Of a stretch of DNA of 64,000 bases, positions 43,167 to 52,064 are shown in pieces (within the stretch, counting starts at the first letter, position 1; the number at the start of each line of letters is the position of its first letter). The DNA lies in contig CBFGRV010000008.1 of NCBI GenBank assembly GCA_965651265.1, forward strand, positions 25,358 through 89,357, given 5' to 3'. The notes below the pieces were generated by a model. That model was not told the origin of the DNA, searched no databases, and saw only the letters and a program-made list of their open reading frames with translations. The translations under genes were made by a program, and so were the position numbers. This DNA is from CBFGRV01 sp965651265 (GTDB lineage Bacteria > Bacteroidota > Rhodothermia > Rhodothermales > VXPQ01).

Positions 43167-45290
43167 GTGCGCCCACTTCTCTCATATCTCCTTCTTCTCT
43201 CCCTGGCCGCAGGGCTCACGGCCTGCACCGGCACGGATCGAGCGGATCTCACGACATCTGACTACCGCAATCTTGCGCAGGGAGTCGCGTATGTAGGTGC
43301 AGAGACGTGTGCTTCATGCCATGCCGACAAATTTCAGACATTCTCCCAGTCCCAGATGGGTCGTTCCTTCAAAGAAGCACGTCTCGTACATAGTGCGGCC
43401 CAGTGGGATAACGTGGATCCGGTCTACGATGAAGCTCTCGACCTCTACTATCAGGCCTTTCGGGTAGGCGAGGAGCTGTTCATCATGGAGTATCGCGTGG
43501 CCGGTGGGGACACCATCCACAAGCGAGTCGAAAAAATCGACTACATCGTAGGGTCCGGCCAGCACACGAATTCGCACATCATGGAAGAGAACGGGTATCT
43601 CTACCAGATGCCAATGACGTGGTATGCGCAGGATGGTAAATGGGACCTCCCTCCGAAGTTCGCCGGCGGCAACAACTACCGATTCAGCCGCCCGATAACA
43701 GCGCCCTGTATGACGTGCCACAACGCCATCCCAGGCTTCGTAGACGGCTCGGAGAACAAGTTCTCGTCGGTTCCTCACGGTATCGATTGTGAGCGATGCC
43801 ATGGCCCCGGCGAGTTGCACGTTGAGGAAAAGCTCGCGGGTATCGTCGTCGACACGGCCAGGCAGATCGACTACTCGATCGTCCATCCCGGCAAGCTTCC
43901 GCTGGATCGACAGTTCGACATCTGCCAGCGTTGTCACATGCAGGGTGCGACAGTCTTCGCGGATGGCCGAAACGCTGATGACTTCAAGCCGGGAATGAAT
44001 CTGACTGAGGTGCTCAACGTCTTCTGGCCGCGATATGCGGACAGCACCAGCCGCTTTATCATGGCCTCCCATCCTGACCGCCTGAAGATGAGCGACTGCT
44101 TCATCGGTACCCACGAGGCCGATTCAGGCTTCGAAGGGATGACGTGCATCACCTGCCACGATCCACATCTGCCCATCGAGACTCTGGGAGCGGATCATTA
44201 CCGAAGCGTGTGTCAGTCGTGTCATCTTGCGGATAACGAAGCCGTCATCGCACGATTTGTTGACGCTCCTACGCATCCTGTCGTGAACGCCGCGCTCGTG
44301 CAGGATCTCCAGCAGGGGAAGGGGTCTTCCGGGGACAACGGATCAGCACCGGAAGCTCAGCCCCGATCGGCGGCGACGCCGAGCGCGGGAACGTGCTCGG
44401 CGCCTCTGGAGCTGCGAGAACGCAACGGAGACAACTGCGTGGCCTGCCACATGCCGATCTCCGGCTCGGCCGACATTCCACACGTTCGCGTAACCGACCA
44501 CTACATTCGCGTGCTCGATGGCGAGCCGACGGACGTGTCAGGCAGCATCCGAGCTAGTGATGTCGCTGTGGATGATGGAGCGGCGCACGAGTTCGCGGGA
44601 CTCGCCAGCCTGGTAGCGGCCCGCGTCTCCGAAAGGGAAATGGCCGATGGCTACATGACGTACTATGAGGAGATCTCCGACGTCCCGTACTTTCTGGACT
44701 CGGCCGCCGTTCACCTCGAGCGTGCACTTAGAGAGCACTCCGAGCAAGATCTTGCGCCGTCACTCGTCCGCATGCGCTATCTGCGGCGCGAGTATCAGGA
44801 TCTCGTTCAGCTGAGCCGTAGACTGGATGTGTCGCGAATCGCTGATGCGTGGACGATCTATCGGATCGGCGAGGCTTACGAAAATACGGGCCGGCCCCAG
44901 GAAGCCATGAACTACTTCCGGATGGCCGCCGAGCGGGCGCCACACCATCTCAGATTCTGGAATAGGCTGGGAATGTCGTATGTCTCCAATCAGCGATTCC
45001 AGGAAGCGCTCGCCACGTTCGACTACGTGATCGCTGAGAATCCGAAGTTTGAGGAGGCTTACAACAATCGAGGCTTTGCCCGTGCCATGAGTGGAGATTT
45101 CGACGGAGCCGAAGCTGACCTGAAGAGGGCCATCGAGCTCGATCCGAATGCCGAGCAGGCCATCGCCAACCTGGCGTCGCTCTACCTCAACACGAACAGG
45201 CCGGCCGAGGCTCGGCCGTACGCCCGGCGCCTTTTGCAGCTTGCTCCGGGCAACGAGAATTACCAGCGCCTGTGGGAGCTCGTGAATTGA
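43167..45290 (+). CDS. Heptaheme c-type cytochrome/TPR lipoprotein 1
   Basis: About 707 residues. The GTG start gives a lipoprotein signal (RPLLSYLLLLSLAAGLTAC). Seven CXXCH heme sites follow: CASCH (about residues 48-52), CMTCH, CERCH, CQRCH, CITCH, CQSCH and CVACH, spread over the first 430 residues in a pattern like the cytochrome c554/c-552 families. The C-terminal 200 residues hold TPR repeats (for example YNNRGFARAMSGDFDGAEAD). A longer frame starts at 42999 but would put 56 basic residues and the terminator ahead of the signal. An electron-transfer or redox enzyme in the periplasm is likely; the substrate is unknown. Confidence 0.88.
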   Translation: MRPLLSYLLLLSLAAGLTACTGTDRADLTTSDYRNLAQGVAYVGAETCASCHADKFQTFSQSQMGRSFKEARLVHSAAQWDNVDPVYDEALDLYYQAFRVGEELFIMEYRVAGGDTIHKRVEKIDYIVGSGQHTNSHIMEENGYLYQMPMTWYAQDGKWDLPPKFAGGNNYRFSRPITAPCMTCHNAIPGFVDGSENKFSSVPHGIDCERCHGPGELHVEEKLAGIVVDTARQIDYSIVHPGKLPLDRQFDICQRCHMQGATVFADGRNADDFKPGMNLTEVLNVFWPRYADSTSRFIMASHPDRLKMSDCFIGTHEADSGFEGMTCITCHDPHLPIETLGADHYRSVCQSCHLADNEAVIARFVDAPTHPVVNAALVQDLQQGKGSSGDNGSAPEAQPRSAATPSAGTCSAPLELRERNGDNCVACHMPISGSADIPHVRVTDHYIRVLDGEPTDVSGSIRASDVAVDDGAAHEFAGLASLVAARVSEREMADGYMTYYEEISDVPYFLDSAAVHLERALREHSEQDLAPSLVRMRYLRREYQDLVQLSRRLDVSRIADAWTIYRIGEAYENTGRPQEAMNYFRMAAERAPHHLRFWNRLGMSYVSNQRFQEALATFDYVIAENPKFEEAYNNRGFARAMSGDFDGAEADLKRAIELDPNAEQAIANLASLYLNTNRPAEARPYARRLLQLAPGNENYQRLWELVN

Positions 45291-47482
45291 CAGCAACGGC
45301 GTGTATCCGATGGGTCCTCGCCTTCGGATGGAGTCTCTTGATGCTAGGGTGCGGATCCGATGGCGAGACCCCGCAAGCGATCGACGAGTCCTCCCTGTTT
45401 CGAAACGTGAGCGAGCAGGCCGAATTCGTCGGTGATGCAGCTTGCTTCGACTGCCACGAGGACGAATACCGTGGGTATCTGGACCACGGGATGGCCAACT
45501 CCCTCTATCCTCTGTCGCCCGAAAGTGCCGTCGAAACATTCCCGAGCCCCGTGATCCACGACGGCCGTGGAGACCTATACTATCGCGCCTACCGGGAGGG
45601 CGATCGGTATTTTCAAGAAGAGTTTCGGCTGGATGATCAGGGCAACCGAACGCACCACCTGGTCCGCGAGATGGTGCTGGTCATGGGGAGCGGCACGGCG
45701 GCTCGCACCTATCTCGCCCGCCAGAACAATCGCTACTACGAGCTGCCGCTTACGTGGTATACCCAGGAGGAACGATGGGCATTCAGTCCGGGCTACGAAG
45801 TCGCCAATAAGCGATTCGACCGCATCATCCCGGATCGATGCATGAACTGCCACAACAACTACCCGGAACCAGTGCCTTTCGCCGGCGGGGTATACCTCGA
45901 GGTGCCACACGGCATCGGGTGCGAGCGCTGTCACGGTCCCGGATCCATCCACGTCGACGAGCGATTGTCATTTCCGGAGCCGGCGGACAGCATCGATCGG
46001 ACGATCGTCAATCCGGCCCACCTCAGCCTGGAACGGCGTCTCGATATCTGCCAGCAATGTCATCTCAATGCCACCGTCTCAATTCTCCGGGAAGGGCGGA
46101 CGGCATACGACTATCGACCGGCTCAGCCCTTGCAGGAGTACATGGCCCTTTTTGCGGCGGCCGGTCAAGACGACGAGATCGAGGTGATCTCCCACGCGGA
46201 TCGGATGCGGCAGAGTCCATGCTTCATCCAGACACAATCGTGGGAGCGTCCGATGGACTGTCTGACGTGCCACAACCCCCACGAGGGCTTTCGAGACGCA
46301 GGGCCGGCCTACTTCGACGACACATGCCGCTCCTGCCATGCCGTCAATGAGCTTCAGGCATCGATGCCGGATCTGGAACTACGGGAGGAGCACACGGCAA
46401 CATCGAATTGCTTCTCCTGCCACATGCCGAAGTATGAGGGCACGCCGCACGCATCTTTTACGGATCATTTTATCCGGGTAGTGCGGCAAATTCCCGCCTC
46501 TACGGGGTCGGAGCCCCTCGAAGCGGCGCCGGGTGAGTTCGATCGCCAGGCTTCGCGCGGCGGGAATGTGGCCAGGGAGGCCGCCTTGCTCGAAGCCTAT
46601 TTCGATGAGGATGACGAGGAGGAGGATGTCTATCGCGGGATGGCTTACATCATCTACGGTCGCCAGCGTAACGACTCTACGTCGTTGCGCCAGGGAATCG
46701 CGTTGCTCAGCCGAAGCGCCCGAGACGAGCACGGGGAGGCACTGTTCCTCCTCGGTCTGGCCCATCTGGATCTCGGCGAGGTGACCCAGGCTATTCCTCC
46801 CCTCGAGCGTTCCGTACTCAGAGACGCGGGCATTCCTGAAAGGCTCAACGCCCTGGCGCAGGCGTACGAAGCCGACCGGCGTTCGCCGGAGTCCATCGAG
46901 AGGCTGTATCGTCGGGCGCTCGACATCCAACCGATACTCTCGCGCGTTCGGATCAACTACGGACGCTTTCTGGAGGCGCAAGGGCGCATCGGCGAAGCGA
47001 TCGCTCAGTATCGCACGGCTATAGAGGCGGACGCATGGCTCGAAACGGCGCACTACAATCTGGGCACGGCGTTGATCCGCCAGGGCCAGTTTGAGGCCGC
47101 CGAGCAGTCGCTGCGCGAGGCCATCCAACTGAATCCGGATTACGGCGATGCGCTCAGCAATCTGGGGCTACTGCTTGCCGGCCAGAATCGCGAAGAGGAG
47201 GCCCGCACCTTCTTCGAACGAGCCGTTGAGGCCGAGCCGGATAATCCTATCACACTTGGCAACCTCGGAGCCTTTTATCTGAATCACGACGAGCTCGAGG
47301 AAGCCGTACGCATGCTTACTCGCGCCGTTGAACTCGCTCCGGGTTACGTGGATGGGCTTGCGAACCTCGCCCTCGCCTACTTCCGGCTCGAGGATTACCA
47401 GCGCGCGCGGTCCTACGCAAATCGTGCGCTCCAGAGGGATCCGGGAAACGCGCTCGCAGGCGAGATCCTCGGAGCTATTTGA
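45287..47482 (+). CDS. Heptaheme c-type cytochrome/TPR lipoprotein 2
   Basis: About 731 residues, a divergent paralogue of the upstream protein. I prefer the TTG at 45287, which overlaps the previous stop (TTGA) and has GGGAG eight bases upstream; a GTG at 45272 has no such site. The signal ends with lipobox LMLGC. Heme sites are CFDCH, CMNCH, CERCH, CQQCH, CLTCH, CRSCH and CFSCH. About 290 residues of TPR repeats close the protein (YNLGTALIRQGQFEAAEQSL and similar). Both proteins share the PHGIxCERCHGPG segment. Confidence 0.88.
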   Translation: MTATACIRWVLAFGWSLLMLGCGSDGETPQAIDESSLFRNVSEQAEFVGDAACFDCHEDEYRGYLDHGMANSLYPLSPESAVETFPSPVIHDGRGDLYYRAYREGDRYFQEEFRLDDQGNRTHHLVREMVLVMGSGTAARTYLARQNNRYYELPLTWYTQEERWAFSPGYEVANKRFDRIIPDRCMNCHNNYPEPVPFAGGVYLEVPHGIGCERCHGPGSIHVDERLSFPEPADSIDRTIVNPAHLSLERRLDICQQCHLNATVSILREGRTAYDYRPAQPLQEYMALFAAAGQDDEIEVISHADRMRQSPCFIQTQSWERPMDCLTCHNPHEGFRDAGPAYFDDTCRSCHAVNELQASMPDLELREEHTATSNCFSCHMPKYEGTPHASFTDHFIRVVRQIPASTGSEPLEAAPGEFDRQASRGGNVAREAALLEAYFDEDDEEEDVYRGMAYIIYGRQRNDSTSLRQGIALLSRSARDEHGEALFLLGLAHLDLGEVTQAIPPLERSVLRDAGIPERLNALAQAYEADRRSPESIERLYRRALDIQPILSRVRINYGRFLEAQGRIGEAIAQYRTAIEADAWLETAHYNLGTALIRQGQFEAAEQSLREAIQLNPDYGDALSNLGLLLAGQNREEEARTFFERAVEAEPDNPITLGNLGAFYLNHDELEEAVRMLTRAVELAPGYVDGLANLALAYFRLEDYQRARSYANRALQRDPGNALAGEILGAI

Positions 47483-47504
47483 GGCGTCGTCGCTAGGCCT
47501 CGCT

Positions 47505-48557
47505 TCACTCCGCCGTCTTCCAGTGGATGTGGTCGAAGTCGACTTCGGCCACCTCACCTCCGGCTATGTGCGTGACGATCTGCCGGGCGTGGAAGCGGCC
47601 GTTCTCGATGAACCATCGATTCGTATCGTAGCCGCCGCACACGGTCCCGGCAAGATAGATTCCGCGTCGATTCGTCTCGAACGTCGCCTCGTCGAATACC
47701 GGCGTACGGAAGGCATCATCCGTGATCTCGATGTCCAGGGCTCCGAGGAATTCGTAATCCGGATGATAACCCGTCATCGCCAACACCCAGTCGTTCGCCA
47801 ACTCATGGAGTCCGTCCGCGTCGCGAATCACGATGACATCCTCCCGGATTTCCTCGACGACAGCGCCAAAGTACGCGTCGATGCTTCCTTCCTTGATGCG
47901 ATTCTCCAAATCCGGCCGAATCCAGTATTTGATCTTCTCGGAGAGGTGCTCGCTGCGCACGATGAGCGTGACCGACGCGCCGTGGCGGTAGCAATCGAGC
48001 GCGGCTTTTGCGGCAGAATTTCGCGCACCAATCACCGCGACTTTTTGCTGCGCATACGGGTGCGGTTCCTTGTAGTAATGGGTCACTTTCGGAAGGTCCT
48101 CACCGGGCACATTCAGGAGATTCGGCCGATCGAAAAACCCTGTGGCCACGATGACGTGCCGCGCCGCCAGCCGGCCCTTATCGGTTACGACTCGGAAATC
48201 CCCTTTGACGCCGTCAACGCGGAGCACCCGTTCATAGAGCCGCAGGTGCAGCCGCTCGACCTCGGCCACGCGCCGATAGTATTCGAGTGCCTCCTCGCGC
48301 ACCGGCTTGTACCCGGTCGTCGCAAAGGGATGGCCACCGATCTCGATGAGCTCAGGTGTCGAGAAGAACTCCATGTTGGTCGGATATCCGAGAATGGAGT
48401 TCACAATGGCGCCCTTCTCGATGACCACGGCGGAAAGGCCACGCCGCCCGGCCTCGATGGCGCACGCCAGGCCCACGGGCCCGGCGCCGATGACGGCCAC
48501 ATCGTAGGGGCCGTGCGAATGCTGCTTCGTCAAACTCGTGTCCTGAAGAGCCTCCAC
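47505..48557 (-). CDS. ypdA: Putative bacillithiol disulfide reductase YpdA
   Basis: 350-residue FAD/NADPH oxidoreductase without the CXXC of thioredoxin reductase. The FAD motif is VAVIGAGPVGLACAIEAGR, followed by GYPTNMEFFSTPELIEIGG, a YpdA hallmark, and the NADPH motif VAVIGARNSAAKAAL. The family reduces bacillithiol disulfide to maintain the thiol pool, in line with bacillithiol in some Bacteroidota. The GTG at 48557 shares one base with the tadA stop (TAGTG) and has GGGTGGGA upstream; the longer frame lies within tadA. Confidence 0.9.
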   Translation of the reverse strand: MEALQDTSLTKQHSHGPYDVAVIGAGPVGLACAIEAGRRGLSAVVIEKGAIVNSILGYPTNMEFFSTPELIEIGGHPFATTGYKPVREEALEYYRRVAEVERLHLRLYERVLRVDGVKGDFRVVTDKGRLAARHVIVATGFFDRPNLLNVPGEDLPKVTHYYKEPHPYAQQKVAVIGARNSAAKAALDCYRHGASVTLIVRSEHLSEKIKYWIRPDLENRIKEGSIDAYFGAVVEEIREDVIVIRDADGLHELANDWVLAMTGYHPDYEFLGALDIEITDDAFRTPVFDEATFETNRRGIYLAGTVCGGYDTNRWFIENGRFHARQIVTHIAGGEVAEVDFDHIHWKTAE

Positions 48558-49033
48558 TATAATCCCACCCGCCGCTCTCTGAAGAACGCCTGCATCATGC
48601 CGGATGCCTCGTCTGCCAGGACGCCGGACACCACTTCGATCCGATGGTTGAGGCGGCGATCCTGCGGGATATTGTAAAGTGTCGAAGCGGCGCCGGCCTT
48701 CTCGTCGAATGCGCCGAAGATGAGCCGGTCGATTTTCGCCCATACCATCGCGCCTGCACACATCGGGCATGGCTCGATCGTCACGTAAAGGCTGCATCCA
48801 CGGAGCACCTTCGTGCTGAGCGTTTCGCACGCTGCGGTGATCGCCAGGATCTCCGCATGCGCCGTCGGGTCCTGCAGGCGTTCGACCATGTTGTGACCCC
48901 GTCCGACGACCTCGTCCGCATGGACCACGACGGCTCCGATCGGCACCTCGCCTTCATCGAACGCCCGCTCGGCCTCCTTGAGGGCCACCTTCATCCAGCG
49001 GCGATCCGGCTCGAGAAAAGTTGACAGACTCAT
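48557..49033 (-). CDS. tadA: tRNA adenosine(34) deaminase TadA
   Basis: 158-residue zinc deaminase that makes inosine at the wobble position of tRNA-Arg. Motifs: DPTAHAEILAI with the catalytic His-Ala-Glu and IEPCPMCAGAMVWAKIDR with the zinc cysteines, closing with FFRERR. The ATG at 49033 overlaps the arginine deiminase stop (ATGA); an upstream extension to 49111 is antisense-like sequence inside that gene. It sits in the middle of a coupled three-gene run. Confidence 0.94.
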   Translation of the reverse strand: MSLSTFLEPDRRWMKVALKEAERAFDEGEVPIGAVVVHADEVVGRGHNMVERLQDPTAHAEILAITAACETLSTKVLRGCSLYVTIEPCPMCAGAMVWAKIDRLIFGAFDEKAGAASTLYNIPQDRRLNHRIEVVSGVLADEASGMMQAFFRERRVGL

Positions 49034-50343
49034 TTTATAGGGTCGATCGTCGTTCCTGCATCGCGCCTGTCGGACTCGGGGACCTGACGTGAGAGCGGAA
49101 GCGTCATACAACGAGGTCCGCCGCGTCCGCGTGAAAGCTCATTGCCCTCCAGTTTGATGGCAACCTTCTCGCCGGCCACGAAATCGCTCTCTTCGTAGTA
49201 GGAGAGGAAGCCCTCCGCCGTCACGATTCGATAGCCGTGGTCGCGTAGCGCCGAAAATGTGCGCTCGTTTCGCTCATAGCCGATCACCACGCCGGGCGCG
49301 ATGGCAAACAGATTCGCACCATCGGTCCACTGCTCGCGCCGTTGGCTGAGCGGATCGTCCCCTCCGCAGGGAATAAAGGTCATCGGGCGGCCCAATAGAT
49401 CCTCGAGCGCCGGCCGGAGACTCGGCCTCACCTCGCTGAAAAACCGACCAGGCTCATCGCCTCGCGTGTAGTGAACGATGTTGCCGTAGCTGTCCTGCGC
49501 GAAGATCGGCGGAAAGACCACGCACTCGTCTTCGCTCGTGAATGTGAACACCGTGTCGAGATGCATGCAGTAGCGGGCCTTGGGTAGATCCACCAGCAGC
49601 ACGTGCTCGACGGGTGTCCGCTCGAAGAGCTCGTTTGCGATGCTCATCACGCCGCTGAACGTGGTGCGTTCTGAATGCCCGACGATCACCACTTCGGGGT
49701 CCGGCGCCAGGAGATCCCCTCCCTCAAACGTGACACCCTTCGGGAGGATGATGATGTGGTCGCGATAGGCCTGGAAGCGCGGATGATACTCAAGAACAAC
49801 CCGTAGGATGACGCTTTCACGGGTGCGCACGGCCGTAGCGGCATGGCTCAGGATGATATGGTCGTGCACGACCGCCCCCACATCCCGCATGAAGATCAGA
49901 TTCGGGAGAGGATGCATACTGATGGGAAGCGGTGAGCGCCCCGTCAGGGCGAAATCGAACAGTTCCTCCGGAGAGAGGCGCTTCAGGTCATCCTCGAATC
50001 CGCGAAGATTACGCTCCTCGGAGAGCCGGCATATCTGTTCTATGAAATCGAGACGCGCGTCTTCAAGCGCAAAAGCGTCGCGGAGTAGATCCGTGACCTG
50101 GAGGGCAGCATCCGGCGAGGCCACGATCTTCTGGAAGACCGCGCACATGGTGGCGTGCTCTTCACGGGCGTGGAGTACGTACAGGATGTCGTCGAAGAGC
50201 AGCTCGAGACGGTTCTCCGGAAGGACGAGCTCCATCTCGGCACCCGGGGTGTGCACCATCACCTGCTGGAGCAGCTGAGTCTCCGAAGTGATCGAAAGAC
50301 GAAGCTGTTGCTCTACGGGCGGAGCGACCGAGTGCTTGGACAT
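49030..50343 (-). CDS. arcA: Arginine deiminase
   Basis: 437-residue guanidine-modifying enzyme converting arginine to citrulline and ammonia. Family motifs: NLIFMRDVGAVV, TFEGGDLLAPDPEVV with catalytic Glu/Asp, YCMHLDTVFTF with catalytic His, REQWTDGANLFAIAPGVVIG, and SRGRGGPRCMTLPL with the nucleophilic Cys near the C terminus. The arcB and arcC genes for ATP generation are not next to it, so the role may be ammonia production or nitrogen recycling. Length is slightly above usual. It is first in the arcA-tadA-ypdA run. Confidence 0.92.
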   Translation of the reverse strand: MSKHSVAPPVEQQLRLSITSETQLLQQVMVHTPGAEMELVLPENRLELLFDDILYVLHAREEHATMCAVFQKIVASPDAALQVTDLLRDAFALEDARLDFIEQICRLSEERNLRGFEDDLKRLSPEELFDFALTGRSPLPISMHPLPNLIFMRDVGAVVHDHIILSHAATAVRTRESVILRVVLEYHPRFQAYRDHIIILPKGVTFEGGDLLAPDPEVVIVGHSERTTFSGVMSIANELFERTPVEHVLLVDLPKARYCMHLDTVFTFTSEDECVVFPPIFAQDSYGNIVHYTRGDEPGRFFSEVRPSLRPALEDLLGRPMTFIPCGGDDPLSQRREQWTDGANLFAIAPGVVIGYERNERTFSALRDHGYRIVTAEGFLSYYEESDFVAGEKVAIKLEGNELSRGRGGPRCMTLPLSRQVPESDRRDAGTTIDPIK

Positions 50344-50446
50344 GTAAAACGCGCGTGGATTGGCCGAGGATCGGTCTACCTACGCGCATGGGGTAGGATA
50401 GGATCTCCCGGAAATATGAGAGCCATCCTACAGAGACACTTCCTAC

Positions 50447-50632
50447 TTAGCGGCGCTCTCGTACGACATCGACGAATCTCAAGATGATGGCGACGAGCAG
50501 GAGTACAAGGAGGACCTTCAACGAAAGCTCAATGAGCGCCGCGCCGATCTGCAGAATCACGCTGAGAACCGCAATCGCGACGATGAGCACGATAGCGATT
50601 ACGATCCACCTAAGAATGATCTGAATATCCAT
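50447..50632 (-). CDS. Small hydrophobic membrane protein
   Basis: 61 residues, almost entirely hydrophobic, with two likely membrane helices: IILRWIVIAIVLIVAIAVL and LSLKVLLVLLLVAIILRFV, ending in a basic tail VVRERR. No family is recognised. Its frame, the ATG at 50632 and regular membrane topology make it a plausible real gene. It lies between arcA and the truA-Kelch gene on the same strand with gaps of about 100 bp. Confidence 0.55.
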   Translation of the reverse strand: MDIQIILRWIVIAIVLIVAIAVLSVILQIGAALIELSLKVLLVLLLVAIILRFVDVVRERR

Positions 50633-50729
50633 TTCAACTACTTACAATTAATCGTTTAGGCGCTCATCCGGCGACGCGCGAGTTGGCAGCTCGGCGCGAG
50701 ATCGCTCCATTTTCGCAAGGCATCGCTGG

Positions 50730-52064
50730 TCAAAGGAAAGGAATCTGAACGATGGAGCTGGCTGCCGATCCTTGTCCACCGGAGAAATAACCGCCTACCA
50801 GCAGTATTCGACCGTCACGCAAATTAGTTGCGGTATGTCCAAACCTTCTCAAGAAAATGCCCGACTCCGGAAAGATGAAGAATCGATCGGCTTCAACCGA
50901 GAAGATTTCTGCATCGTTGATGGGAAGCGACTGCGCACCCTGATGTCCTCCGAAAAGGCCGATGAAGCCCTCTCGGACCCTCGTGGATGCGTGGCGCACG
51001 CGAGGCACATTCGGCGAAGGCAGGGGCACCTGGATGATGCCTTTGGTCGGACTGTACCTCATCTCGAAGGTGGTTCCGTGCGCCTCGCCATTTTCGATGG
51101 ATAGGCCCGTGATCAGGAAATGCGGGCCGGCCGAACCCGGGAATCGATAAGGGGCCGTTTGGCTATGTCCCCAGAGCGCATAGTCGAGACTGGCCCCGAA
51201 CGAAGGGCTCAACGCGATGAGAGAATCGCCGCGAACGAGGAAGCGACGGATATCATCTCGAATGCCGAGGGTTGGATTCGACCCATATCGAATGTCGCCG
51301 ATGCCTCCGTAGAGATCGACGAAGACCTGTGAGCCCTCCGTGTGCACCGTAGCCGTGTGGTAGGCACGCCGGATGGGGGCGCCCTCGAAAGCCACAAATC
51401 GAAAGGTCTCCGTCCCCGGATCGAATACTTCGACCGTCTCGACGAGATCCTGTACGGACTCGAGCGGCTCGCGCCTGCTCCCTCCGAGTAGGAGAATTCG
51501 GCCATCGGGTAGCAGGCTTGCTGTATGGCCTGTGCGGGCTGCGATCATCTCGTTGGCCAGCGGACGCATCGCTTCAATCAACGACTGATTCCAGACCGCG
51601 CCGGTCCGATGCGCGCTCGACGTCAGCGTCGGCGTTCCGCCAATGAAGTAAATAAGCCCGTCGTCGGTGAGCGTGGCAGTGTGGCCGCCTCGAGGCTCCG
51701 GCAAAGAGGGGGCATTCCGATCCACATTCGGCGTACCGTGCATCGCATACACGGTATCGAACGTGACCTGGCCGTCGATGTCGATGGCCGCAAGCACGAT
51801 CCGGTTGAGGCCGAATCGGAGGGCATGGTCGAGCACCCAGACTTGCTGTACGGGGTCGAAAGTCAGCGAGTCGTCATCGACCAGGATCCGTTCGATGGTC
51901 CGCTGACCTCGTGCGCGAATGTGTAACTGTATCTTTGTGTTCGGGTAGATGATCGATAGGTCGGGGCTGACGACCTCTATCTCGGGCCGCTCGGCCTCGA
52001 TGAACGGTCGTTCGCAGGCACCGAGTAGGACGATCAGGAGTATGGCCACGAGGGGATAGGCCAC
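50730..52064 (-). CDS. Possible separate start: Kelch-like lipoprotein nested in the truA frame
   Basis: Alternative reading of the second half of the previous entry. Starting at the GTG at 52064 (or 52049) gives about 444 residues: a short hydrophobic signal with lipobox LLGAC, a beta-sandwich-like region (IEVVSPDLSIIYPNTKIQLH), then Kelch-like repeats. The signal lacks the usual positive charges at its N terminus, which weakens this model. Surface or periplasmic location is expected if the lipobox is used. Confidence 0.45.
   Translation of the reverse strand: MAYPLVAILLIVLLGACERPFIEAERPEIEVVSPDLSIIYPNTKIQLHIRARGQRTIERILVDDDSLTFDPVQQVWVLDHALRFGLNRIVLAAIDIDGQVTFDTVYAMHGTPNVDRNAPSLPEPRGGHTATLTDDGLIYFIGGTPTLTSSAHRTGAVWNQSLIEAMRPLANEMIAARTGHTASLLPDGRILLLGGSRREPLESVQDLVETVEVFDPGTETFRFVAFEGAPIRRAYHTATVHTEGSQVFVDLYGGIGDIRYGSNPTLGIRDDIRRFLVRGDSLIALSPSFGASLDYALWGHSQTAPYRFPGSAGPHFLITGLSIENGEAHGTTFEMRYSPTKGIIQVPLPSPNVPRVRHASTRVREGFIGLFGGHQGAQSLPINDAEIFSVEADRFFIFPESGIFLRRFGHTATNLRDGRILLVGGYFSGGQGSAASSIVQIPFL

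Noticed and set aside
43167..47482. Pentaheme nitrite reductase NrfA
   Set aside because: Seven CXXCH motifs and no CXXCK catalytic heme site are seen, and TPR repeats are not part of NrfA.
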